Assembly: GCF_016808335.1 (NCBI RefSeq)
Contig: NC_053146.1
Coordinates: 26,132,938-26,196,937, forward strand
Length of the DNA: 64,000 bases
Reading direction: 5' to 3'
Source: Panicum virgatum
Lineage: Eukaryota > Streptophyta > Magnoliopsida > Poales > Poaceae
Shown: piece after piece, positions 23,422-32,703 of the stretch
Position numbering within the stretch: position 1 is the stretch's first letter
Layout: each line of letters opens with the position of its first letter
Program-made: the position numbers and the translations under genes
The notes under the pieces: generated by a model
The model's database searches: none
Told to the model about the DNA's origin: nothing
Seen by the model: only the letters and a program-made list of their open reading frames with translations

Positions 23422-23431
23422 CCTATATAAA
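23422..23431 (+). promoter_or_regulatory. Element C LTR TATA box
   Basis: CCTATATAAA lies in the GC-rich island of the LTR and is followed by pyrimidine-rich sequence typical of a plant start site. Confidence 0.55.
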
Positions 23432-26340
23432 CCCTGGAGCCAGCCCTCGCGCGCAGACACGCCAACTCCCCTGCTCCGCCTCCTCCTCCATCACCGGCGA
23501 CGCTCTGCGCCGCGCCGACGAGCCTCCTCCGCCCCTGCATTGCCCCGGCCTGACCCCATCACACCTTCCTCGACCTCCGGAGAAGCTTTCAAGCCTAGCC
23601 ACGCCAGCCCGAGCTCGCCGGAGCTCGCCGGACTTGGACGAACTCCTCCGCCGCCTCTGCTCCGCCGTGGAGCCGCCTTCTCCGACCCCTTCCGACCCAA
23701 CCCCGACCACCCCAAGGTTCGCCACTAAGCCCTAAACCTCTTCCCCCACTTATCCCACGCCGCCGGCAACGGACCTCGCCGGAATCGCTCGGATTCCAAG
23801 CGTGTACACGCGTCTAGGGACCTATTTGTAATAGAAAAACTTGATTCTAGGGTTTAAATCGTAAATGTTACATGAACTCAAGAACATGAAATCTAGTGAA
23901 CTTTAAAAATGTGTAGGAAATCATAGAAAATCGATAAAATGTAAATCCAAATGTTCTGGAATCCTTGCAATGAACTCTACAAGTTTTGATACATGCAAAT
24001 CTTCAGATTTTGTCCACATTTTAATCTACGAAAAAGAATAGAATAAATAGCCCATAAATGTTCTGCTGGTTTGGTTCACTGGCTAGATCTGCTTTTTGGA
24101 TATATTGGTCCTAGTGGAGTTATAAGCTTTTGGCAAAAATAGGAGCACAGTTCGAAATCATTTACTTGTTCAAATGGTCAAGTTTCCTAGATCTACTAGT
24201 TAGCTTCCTATATTAATGCTGGTAGAAATAGACCTGGTTTAGTTATGAAACTTTTTTTGGATGAACATGCCACTGATTCCTTGCTGTCATACAAGTTTGA
24301 GAAATTTTAGATCTAGTTTGCTATATAATCTGTTTAATGATTGTTTGATGAACTTAATTCATGGTATATAGTTTCTGTGTATGGAAAAATCTAGATTTAT
24401 TTCTGGAACTTTGTTTTAGCCATGTCTTAACGTCTGCAAATTGTGAGCTACTTTTACTGAGTATTCCTACAGTTATAATTCATGCTTGTGATATCATGCT
24501 TAGATTTGCTATTTTTGTTCTAGATGCTATAGTTCATATATGGTCATGATCTTTGAATATGTTCTTGGTTAGTACGAGTACTTTAATTGGTGAAAATTTC
24601 TTATGCAGTACTGATAATCTTGAATCCCAAATAAATATGCAAGTTTATATATAGTATATATAGTAATTAATGCATAAGTTTATAGTTTACCGAGTAATTA
24701 ATGCTTGATAATATTTTCTGAAGCATGTTTAGACCATTTCTAAGTTCTGGTAAAATTTTGAGACCCATAACCTTTGTAGTTTTGTTAATTTTATAACTCA
24801 TGTTGCACGAGTAGATAAAATCTGGAAAATTCATAGAATGGAGTATGTCATGCCTAGACGTTGCTGTGAAATTTGTAACACCAGAAACCATGCGTAACAA
24901 CCTGTGCAAATTCGTGAAGTATCTAGGTTAATCTGTTTGCATGATTTTTCATGGTTAGATGCCTTGTTGTTAAATGTTGAAAATTTTACAGTAGATGCTC
25001 GTCTATCTAATCTGTTCTACATAAATTTTTCAGCACCAGACCATGAGTATATTTTCCGTTATGAAATTATGAATTTATGCTTATGTTTTAAGTCAAGGAA
25101 ATTAAGCACCCCAACACACTCCTTCAAAAAGTAACATAAATATAAACCCTACTCCATAAATGACTGCCCAGAAAATGAATTCACAAAGATCGTCACTGAA
25201 CTAACTTTTTGTTGAACTGCAACTATATCGTGAAGGAAAGAAATCATATATCATGTTGTAACCATAAATCTTTGCACTGCATATAGAATCGGTTAATCTC
25301 GCTGACGGTGACTACGAGTTGGTTCCTTCGGACTCTCTTGCTGCGTCGGACGTTAATCTTAATTGAACTAACTTAGCTCAAGACCTGGGCCAAGCCCCAG
25401 AAGACTCTCAGCCTGACAATGCCCAAGAAGGCAATCCCAGGTGCATAACCCATTATTTTCCGCGTTATTCATATGTGTTGTAATAATTTTATTTGCGCAT
25501 TTACGTTTTCTACGCGTTGATCGAAAATCTTAGATGCATGATCCCTAGGTACCTATGTTTGACTCCCGGATCTTTTTATCGACTAGTTGCCATGCTAATT
25601 AGGAACGGTAGAAGTCGAGAGGTTTTCTACCTTTCGCGAGATTATAGGAATTGACTGACTTTAATTCCTGCTGAAATATAAGGACAACGGGCGGGGTTGT
25701 GTAGTTGTGATACCCCGCTGGTGCAGTCGAAATTGGTTAAGGTCGCAGTATGTGGCTCATCTCGTTAAGCGTTTGCAAGTACTAGCCACATGCCGAGAAA
25801 TATGGTAATCGGTAAGCTTAAGTACCTAATAGGACCAGCGAGTGGAACGACTTGGTACCCTCTTTGTAGAAGTAGGGTTTAAATTTTTGTCTCGACGTAC
25901 AGGTGCAGAGTGGTCGGACTCTATAGTCGGGGAGGGTATCCTGGATCCACAGACTAGAAAGAAAGGGGAACAGTAGCGTGGGCGAAAGCGAAGTCGATCC
26001 CCATGCGTGTGCGTTAGGTTCCCCTGGCCAGGTTGAAATTCGATTTGGAATCGTCCGCCTCTCACGGCACGAGACTGCTTAACGTTTTCAATCATATAGA
26101 GTAACAAGTGGAACATGACGATGATAATACTGCTGGTTGATTAAATGGTTGCTCTACCATGTTTGAGTAGAGTTAGATGCAAACTTAGAATGGTTAATTC
26201 AACTAGAATATGGCAAAGCTAAATTTTGAAAATAAGGATCAACTCTTAGAGGTATTTTTGGCAAAACAAACCCCACAAATCAGAAAGCCTTGCATGTCTT
26301 GTTAATTGACTATGGTATATACGGTGTCGGGTAAGTCTTG

Positions 26341-26360
26341 CTGAGTATTAGTATACTCAG
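26341..26360. repeat. Conserved hairpin in element C LTR
   Basis: CTGAGTAT-TAGT-ATACTCAG is a perfect 8-bp stem followed by TCTTGCTTG. The left LTR has it at 14741-14759, the H LTR fragment at 56961-56980, and a related form lies in both F LTRs (40768-40790, 48734-48756). Confidence 0.8.
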
Positions 26361-26862
26361 TCTTGCTTGTGGCACTATTTTCAGGTACTAACTTCGAGGA
26401 TATGATTGCGAGTCTGACTTGGCCGTGTCATTTGCCTCTGGGCTGGTCTGTTGAGTGGGATGGCCCTTCGGCTGGTGCTGATCACCCTCCCACTGAGTGA
26501 CGTGTTTCGTATGGGCTTTATCGTGCGTCATATGTTTTCGTTAGATGTCTTTTATTGCTTCTGCTGAGACAATGACACTTGAATAATTTGTGTAGTTTGG
26601 AACTTCGTAGTACTTCGTTACTCTGAACATGGTTTTGTAATAAATTTACTTTTTCGTTGCAAACTCTGATATGTATGAAATGACCTGTGTTGTAATCTCT
26701 GGGCTCACCTTTGTATGAGTGTTGTCTGTGCGATCCTAGAAGAGCGTGGTTTTTATTGAGGCTTCACTTGAGGAACTACCAGTGCGTGCCGAATTGGGTC
26801 AGAGTTGCTTAGCAACGAAGATCAGTGCACCCGGGCCCAGTCTTTTGGGTGGTTCCGCCACA

Positions 26863-27120
26863 CCGCCGCGCTGCTCGGCCTCGTGCTTCTGCACGAAAAC
26901 GGGTGACGCAGGCGTTGATCGACGTCATTCCGCCAGACTCGGCCCCAGGGGCATCGAGCCATGGTGGCGCAGTAACGTGCGATACCAACCAACGGATGGA
27001 CGTGATCGTGGTCGACGAGCTCCCAGCCCCCGGACAAGGAGAGGCGCTGGAGAGCCCGCGACACGAATGCGCGCGTTCGTTGCCACTCTCACTGTCAGAA
27101 CGGTCAGAGCAGTTCGCCAT
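26863..27120 (-). pseudogene. Element D gag start, cut by element C
   Basis: On the minus strand an ATG at 27120, about 70 bases past the primer site, opens a frame (MANCSDRSDSESGNERAHSC) that runs without a stop to the element C boundary at 26863. Its GC-rich codon use and position fit the beginning of a gypsy-type gag, but the conserved Gag core is not reached, so family assignment rests on the LTR and primer site. The rest of D is missing from the window because the left flank of C is deleted. Confidence 0.45.
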
Positions 27121-27171
27121 GGATTCCTACGAGGTGGAGCTTTGCAGAAAGGAAATCTTACGCGCTATACG

Positions 27172-27190
27172 CCCTACCTGGCTCGCCAGC
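27172..27190 (-). promoter_or_regulatory. Element D primer-binding site
   Basis: The minus strand reads GCTGGCGAGCCAGGTAGGG directly after the LTR end CGTCA. TGGCGCGCCAGGTAGGG-type sites follow the LTR in many grass gypsy elements. I do not assign the tRNA. Confidence 0.6.
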
Positions 27191-28316
27191 TGACGGTGTA
27201 CGATTACCGCTAGCAGGAATTACTGGTAACCCCCATTTAGAGATTCGGCTATGGGTATAAATCGCGCAAGAATTTCCCCTAAGGAAGCGGATTGATGCGG
27301 TGGATTTAGATAGGTTCAGGCCGCCCGGAGGCGTAATACCCTATGTCCTATGTGAGTGTATGGATTGGTTCTTTGGTGATTCCGAGTTGAAAAGCCCAAG
27401 CACGAAACCAGTGAGCTAGTTAGGTCCCGAAAAGATCGGTCCCCTTCCATGTCCAGGGATCTTTCTATTTATAGACTACATATGCTTTCTCTGTTGCTCT
27501 CTAATTAATGTGAACACACCCTTTGCATGGTGGGCGCCGTCTTCCAGACTGTCCTGCCCCTGTCAGGCAGGCAGGCTTCTTGTCGGGCCCGCTGCAGCAG
27601 CCACCTGGGGCCCCACCAGCGTCGGAGCCATCCTGGGTTACCCTGGGAGAGCCCGGGGTGGCCGTAGACACTGGCCGGAGGGCCCTTCGTCCTGAGGCGC
27701 TCCGGGGCCTCCTGTTTGATCTGAGCGTTCCGGGGCGTCCCTAAGGGCGTCCGGGGTAGCGCGAGTATGGCCACGTGGTAGCCTCCGGGGTCGTCCGGTG
27801 GACCCTTCTGGCCCGGGGCGACCCCGGCCAACCCCGGGGCTTCGTCCGGGGTGACCTCAGCTTTTACCGCGACGGGGACATGGTAAATGGAGGTGGGTTC
27901 CAGCCACCGTCCATCTTCAAGTCGATGGGACAGGAAGCACAAAGATAAGCTGTCCGCCGCCTATCGCCTTTTCTTCTGAGCGCACGGCATCCCCGTAATC
28001 ATGATGCTCTTATGGGGAAGCCACACACCCCCTCGAGCTCTGTATAGAGTCCAGCGGTGAGGCGCTGTAACCGCCTGGTAAAGATCCTTTTTACCGGGCG
28101 GGTGTCTTCGAGGGCAAGAAAACGTCCCCCCGGGTTTCCCGCGCCGGGCCAGGCCCAGTCCGCTTCTAGTGGGTGCCCACACCCCATGTGTGGACGTTTG
28201 TGGGGCCCACGACCGCACTCGGCTAACATCTCCGGCTGACGCGGCTGGCGGGCCCCTCCCACTTTAATCACGCATGAGTCCGGTGTTCTGGGAACCCCGT
28301 TACCATTACGCTGACA
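27191..28316 (-). repeat. Element D LTR
   Basis: On the minus strand it runs TGTCAGCGTAATGGTAACGG ... CACCGTCA, about 1.13 kb. It has a TATA box (CTATAAATAG, plus positions 27465-27474) and the typical 3' end near the primer site. Only one LTR is present. It is the 5' LTR in its own orientation, because the primer site and gag start follow it. Confidence 0.75.
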
Positions 28317-29852
28317 CACCCTTATAGATGCACATGCATAAACTCTTTCCCTATGAGCATCTTTGAAGACTGAACCGGCAAATCCTCAAGATTAACAAAG
28401 TCACCCCAAAAACTAACCTTCTCTCTGATTCAAATTTAATATACTGACTTTGAAGAGTACTGCAAGCAAATTAGAGGAACGGAGGCATGGTGGGAGAATA
28501 CGATGGGATGGACTAGAGCTGTTCACACGCCTGAGATTGGAAGAGCTGCAAGCGCTACCCAGGTTTGGGAGGTTTGATGAAACCTTTTTCTAATTGCATT
28601 GAGTGAGCTCAGTGTTTTATGTTTCTTTAGTGTCTGATTGGGAGATAAACATTTTTAGAGACCATCTAAATGGAGATCCAACGACTATCCACATGTAGTG
28701 GCTAACATTTGGTTTTGTAGTCGAGATTTTGTTGCTGGTGGTCTCGACATTTCTATTACATCACATCAACAACTTGTTTGTAGTAAGGTGAATGTTATAT
28801 CCGACTAGAGAATTGACTTCTACTTTTTGTATAATATGTTCTATTGTTTGGTTTGTGCCCGTTGCTTCTAACTAATATGAAGTTGTAGCACCATTTTTTT
28901 AACAGCAAATACATTGGCACTTTTTTCTCTCATTTGTCATTTGTGTAGCCTTTTCTTTTGCATATGCTCATTCCTTTCTCTCCTCCATTGGCTGCAGCTG
29001 CAATCCTGTTATTTTTGTTGAAAGATGCATATTTGAGAAGTTGGTATGTATAGTCGATAATTCTATTCTTTATGCTTCATTTCATCATGCGACCTCAAAA
29101 CATGTTTTTCATACTCCCACAAGTGCATTAGAAATAACATGTTTTTAATGACCATGCTCTACAGTTGCTTTAAAAAATTCTCACACTCCCGTAGCAACAT
29201 ACGTGTACACACCTAGTGATAATATATTTCCTTATGGCTTTGGACCTCCCTTCATGGGCTTTGAAGGCCATAGGTAGGATCTGGGGCAGGCAAAATGCTA
29301 CTTTGGAAAGCATAAGCTTGTGTGCGAGGCCTTGTATTATGGTCTCGAGTAAAATAGAAATTCAGTGTTTAGATATTATTGCTTAGCAGGTGGCCGCAAA
29401 GGAACTTAACAGCGCTCAAATTTAATCAACTGATGAAATCAACAAAAGATGTAGCCGGCTATTTTAAACATTGGTTAATATAAGCACTCACCCAGCAGCA
29501 AACGATTGGACTTGTGGATGCTTACAGGGTAACAAAATACACATCGGCTGCCGGCAGAGCAGGAGGAAGTGAGGATTGAACAATGAAGTACTAGAGTCTT
29601 AGCCTGATGACCTGATCATCATGCAAGCACGGTTGCACGCAACTAGTGTAAACACGGAGTACATCCAAACAAATGCGTAGACAACGTAGTCTCCAAGGCA
29701 AGCGATAAACAAGGGCGCGCGCCCCAAGAGGCTGATCTGATTACACGACAACGCCCCGGCAGGCCACACGTCTGTATGTGTACCTTCCAGGCCTGACCCT
29801 CCGTGATCCGAAATTTTTTATGTAGCGTGCGTGATGGGCGTGATCACAGTAG
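28317..29852. other. Unassigned intergenic sequence
   Basis: No ORF of convincing length, no terminal repeats and no protein similarity were seen. The segment at 28320-28430 resembles dispersed grass intergenic sequence, but I cannot name the family. It borders the D LTR on the left and the Mutator-like element on the right. Confidence 0.5.
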
Positions 29853-29861
29853 TTTATTTTT
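29853..29861. repeat. 9-bp target duplication, left (MULE)
   Basis: TTTATTTTT is identical to 31283-31291. Nine bases is the Mutator-superfamily target duplication length. Confidence 0.9.
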
Positions 29862-31282
29862 GAGTCAATTCCCTGTGTGTCATTGGAAAATTGAGGTGAT
29901 CCCTTATATGCCATTAGAAATTAACTCATCCTTGTATGCTATCGTTTATAATTTTTCATCCCCTATATGCCATTACCGTTAAGTTTCCTAACAGAGCCGT
30001 TGGATCTCGCGAGAAGCTCGCCCCCTGCTCCCGTTCCTGTACCGGCCGCAGCTCCGTGCGCGCGGCCGGCCGGCCGTCCCTGCCCCGGTAGCCGCACGCG
30101 GGCCGGCGCCTGCCCCTGCCCTCCCCCCGGCGGCGTAGCCTCCCTGGTGGAGCTCGCGGCGGAGATCCGTGCGCTGCCTGTCCCTGCCTCAGCCATGGCG
30201 CGGCGGTGGAGGCCCATCCCATCCCCATCGCCTTCCTCCCTCCTCCTCCTCCTCTCTCTCTCACTCACGGAGGCCATGGCGCAGCGGTGGAGGCCCGCCC
30301 GCGCGGCGGAAGCTTTGGCGCGGCGGTGCCCCGCCGGCCGCTCTGCGCTGCCGGCAGGATTCGCGCGCGTCGGCCATGGCGAAGGAGTCGAGGCGGCGGC
30401 GGGCCTCCCTCCCCGGCCAGCCACCCTCCGCTCGCACCGGCCGCAGCGAGCAGGGCCGGGCGCGCGTGGCGGCCGCGGCCTTTGCTCCCCGTCCCTGCCC
30501 CGGCGGCAGCTCTGTGTGCACGGGCGGCCGGCCGTCCCAGCCCCGGTGGCCGCGCACGCGCGGGCCAGCGCCTACTCCTGCTCCCTGGCGGCAGAGCCTC
30601 CCTAGTGGAGCTCACGGCGGAGCTCCGTGCGCCCGTCCCTGCCCCGGCCATGGCGCGGCGGTGGAGGCCCATCCCGTTCCCATCGCCTTCCTCATTCCTC
30701 CTCCTCCTCTCTCTCTCTCACACGGAGGCCATGGCGCGGCGGTGCCCCGCCGGCAGGATTCGCCCGCGGCGGCCATGGCGGAGGAGTCGAGGCGGAGGCG
30801 GGCCTCCCTCCCCGGCCGGCCACCCTCCGCTCGCGCCGGCCGCGGCAAGCAGGGCCGGGCGCGCGTGGCGGCCGCGGCCCTTGCTCCCTCCGCTCGCGCC
30901 GGCCGCGGCGAGCGGGGCCGGGCGCACGTAGCTCGGCAACAGCGGGGCGGAGCAGCGCCGCGGCAAACGGCGGTGCGGAGCAGCTCGGCAACGGCGGCGC
31001 GGAGCGGCAGCAGCAACGGCGGGCCGGAGCGGCTCGGCAGCGGCGCGCGCACGCGGCAGGGCTCGGGTGGCGGCGCAGCGCTGCGCTGCGGCGCGCGGCA
31101 CAGTTGGGGAGGGGTATTGTTGTCTTTTCGCCATACGCTTTAACGGCTCTGTTAGGAAACTAAACGGCAATGGCATGTAGGGGATGAAGAATTATAAACG
31201 ATAGCATACAAGGGATGAGTTAATTTCCAATGGCACATAAGGGATCACCTCAATTTTCCAATGGCATACAGGGAATTGACTC
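29862..31282. mobile_element. Non-autonomous Mutator-like element with GC-rich cargo
   Basis: Terminal inverted repeats of about 140 bp (29862-30001 and 31142-31282) begin GAGTCAATTCCCTGT and are about 90% identical by eye. They are flanked by a perfect 9-bp duplication. No MURA-type transposase is encoded. The 1.14-kb interior is extremely GC-rich and contains an internal duplication, which suggests acquired host sequence (Pack-MULE type), although I recognise no parent gene. Its long overlapping open frames are expected from GC-rich low-complexity sequence. It ends 488 bp upstream of the PR-10-like fragment. Confidence 0.9.
30140..30895. repeat. Internal tandem duplication in the MULE cargo
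   Basis: About 30148-30490 is repeated at about 30606-30890 with a spacing of ~457 bp at the left end and ~397 bp at the right end, so an indel separates the copies. Shared landmarks include GGAGCTC..CGGCGGAG, CCATGGCGCGGCGGTGGAGG and GGCAGGATTCGC. A further short repeat (CTCCGCTCGCGCCGGCCGC) follows. Confidence 0.75.
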
Positions 31283-31291
31283 TTTATTTTT
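31283..31291. repeat. 9-bp target duplication, right (MULE)
   Basis: TTTATTTTT, matching 29853-29861. Confidence 0.9.
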
Positions 31292-31339
31292 CCTCTGGGT
31301 CGTCGGAGACAACACGAGGATGACTCCACAGCTCCAGAT

Positions 31340-31658
31340 CTCAGGGGCTGTTTAGTTCCAGGACAGAAAAAATTTTGGGCCGTTTGACCACTAATTAGGA
31401 GTATTAAATATAGATTAATTATAACGAGGCGAATCTATTAAGGTTAATTAATCTATCATTTGAGGATGGTTACTGTAGCACAATATTATATAATCATTGC
31501 ATAATTAGATTCATTAGATTCGTCTCGCGATTTCATCTGGGGTTATGGAATGGATTTTGTTAGTTATCCACATTTAATACTTCAAACTAGCGGTAAAATG
31601 TTACAATTTACTGTAGCATGTGAAAATTTTTGGAAACTAAACTGGCTCTCTGTGAAAC
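31340..31658. mobile_element. hAT-like MITE
   Basis: This is about 315 bp, AT-rich, with imperfect terminal inverted repeats (CAGGGGCTGTTTAGTTCC at the left; reverse complement of the right end CAGAGAGCCAGTTTAGTTTCC). The CAG ends and the GTTTAGTT motif fit hAT-type MITEs of grasses. The interior segment GAGGATGGTTACTGTAGCAC recurs, inverted and diverged, near 37290-37330. No 8-bp target duplication lies directly at the ends, but CCACAGCTCCAGAT occurs on both sides (31326-31339 and 31659-31672). Confidence 0.65.
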
Positions 31659-31699
31659 CACAGCTCCAGATTCCAAGGCTTTCACAGGCAGACACCCAT

Positions 31700-31769
31700 T
31701 GCCTCAGTACATAAAGGCAGCTCAGTCAGCTGAAGGCCGAGCGATCGAGCTGGAGAGGTTACAATCACA
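31700..31769 (+). promoter_or_regulatory. Promoter/5' UTR of the PR-10-like fragment
   Basis: TACATAAAGGC at about 31706-31716 is a TATA-like sequence 55-65 bp upstream of the ATG at 31770. It follows CCATTG, and a short leader follows it. The weak TATA form makes this a tentative call. Confidence 0.4.
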
Positions 31770-31919
31770 ATGAAGGGGAGCACGGTCCACGAGCACGAGA
31801 CAGACGTCTCCGCCTCCGACCTGTGGGCGATCTACGGCACGCTCCGCGCCGCCGAGCTGTTGGCGGAGCTGCTCCCGCAAGTCCTGGCCAAAGTCGAGGT
31901 CATCAGCGGCGACGGCTGA
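31770..31919 (+). pseudogene. 5' fragment of a Bet v 1/PR-10-like (norcoclaurine-synthase-like) gene
   Basis: The ATG at 31770 encodes 49 residues: MKGSTVHEHETDVSASDLWA, then IYGTLRAAELLAELLPQVLA and KVEVISGDG, followed by TGA. This matches the N-terminus of grass norcoclaurine-synthase-like proteins of the Bet v 1 fold and stops inside the glycine-rich loop (GDGG.GT), where the usual protein of about 150-160 residues continues. Nothing of the remaining beta sheet or C-terminal helix is visible to 32600. Codon use is GC-rich as in grass genes, and the sequence turns AT-rich at 31925. It may be a gene truncated by rearrangement. A tiny functional peptide is unlikely. Confidence 0.7.
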
Positions 31920-32610
31920 AGATTACTTTTGGAAGGGAACGCTACATTTATGAAGATTCTTCCATCAGCCTATTTCCCAGTTTTACAAAATTTCTTGACA
32001 CCTCCTATACCTATCTGTTTCTATTATCATTGCCTATGACCTATGGTATACTTATATATGAATGTAATCATGCACTCATGCAGAGCAGTTCTCACTGTGC
32101 ACATGCTCCTTGTAAGGCAAATAAAGCACCTGAGGCATGCAACAACTTGCTACTGCATGGCGCACCACCATTCAATGAAAGTGGGCCAGCAAACATCTAT
32201 TGATAATGTAGCACAACAGTGTAGAGAGGAATATATCTCTTGAGGTCACGAACGTTAGAGTAATTCAATTCAAATAATATGTGAACATTTACCACGTAAG
32301 TGCCTGTAAATCGAAACTAACGGACATATTAAGATTTTGCACCAATCCTTTTGTTCTTGTTTCTGTTTGTCTCAACTCTAGGAGTAAAAGCCAAAGATCA
32401 CAGACCAAATTTGACAGTTTACTGAATACTCGAACTGCTCATTTACATTATTGCTCAACTGCTAAAACAATAACTGTTTGTGCTTCTCACAGCTTTCCTC
32501 AGCAACATCTCATGTTTACATAAAGCGCTTCGGTCCGCAGCACTCAGTCGATTACCAAATCATCACAGTCCCAAATCCATCCTTAGTTTTGATAGTTGAT
32601 GCATTTTTAC
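31920..32610. other. Interval between PR-10-like fragment and HAD gene
   Basis: AT-rich sequence with no recognised coding content. It includes the presumed 3' UTR of the minus-strand HAD gene near 32600. Confidence 0.5.
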
Positions 32611-32703
32611 GACCATTTCTTGCTCAGTAGTTTTGATACAGTTAAGTCTGTTGCGTTTTTAAGACCATTTCTTGCTCAGTAGTTTTGATACAGTTAAGTC
32701 TGT
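32611..32703. repeat. 52-bp tandem duplication across the HAD gene stop codon
   Basis: A 41-bp segment at 32611-32651 is repeated exactly at 32663-32703 (starts GACCATTTCTTGCTC). On the minus strand the unit contains the last twelve or so codons and the stop. The proximal copy supplies the present end KKWS-TAA, and the distal copy still reads KWS-TAA (TCG instead of TCT) in the 3' UTR. Confidence 0.85.

Larger units (their letters stand above)
12617..26862 (+). mobile_element. Element C: degenerate Tekay-like chromovirus
   Basis: Two LTR copies (12617-15263, 5' truncated; 22744-26862, full) flank a tRNA-Met-type primer site, an extra ORF, gag, pro-RT-RNase H-integrase-chromodomain and a polypurine tract. 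Fourteen mismatches counted by eye over about 355 aligned LTR bases (from 13501 and 25103) mean about 4% divergence, and the coding regions carry many stops and frameshifts. It sits in the gag start region of element D. Confidence 0.9.
22744..26862 (+). repeat. Element C 3' LTR (full, ~4.1 kb)
   Basis: It starts TGAGACACC after the polypurine tract and ends TTCCGCCACA, the same end as the left copy. A GC-rich island at about 23150-23760 contains the promoter; its open frames have no protein similarity that I recognise and are absent from the truncated left copy. The right boundary is also the insertion site into element D. Confidence 0.9.

Noticed and set aside
23119..23728. Open frames in the GC-rich island of the C LTR
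   Set aside because: They lie in the LTR promoter region, overlap each other on both strands and show no protein family signal.
27505..28319. Open frames across the D LTR
   Set aside because: The segment has LTR ends, a TATA box and an adjacent primer site; the frames are incidental.
28317..29852. Searched for a second D LTR, Helitron ends or a gene
   Set aside because: No matching LTR, no convincing TC...CTRR hairpin end and no coding frame were found.
30169..31143. Long GC-rich open frames on both strands inside the MULE
   Set aside because: Several overlapping frames are open on both strands of very GC-rich, internally repeated DNA. There is no conserved domain and the composition alone explains them, so I did not call a gene.
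31720..31925. A small secreted or regulatory peptide gene at the PR-10-like ORF
   Set aside because: All 49 residues match the N-terminus of a much larger known fold and stop inside a conserved loop, so truncation is the simpler reading.
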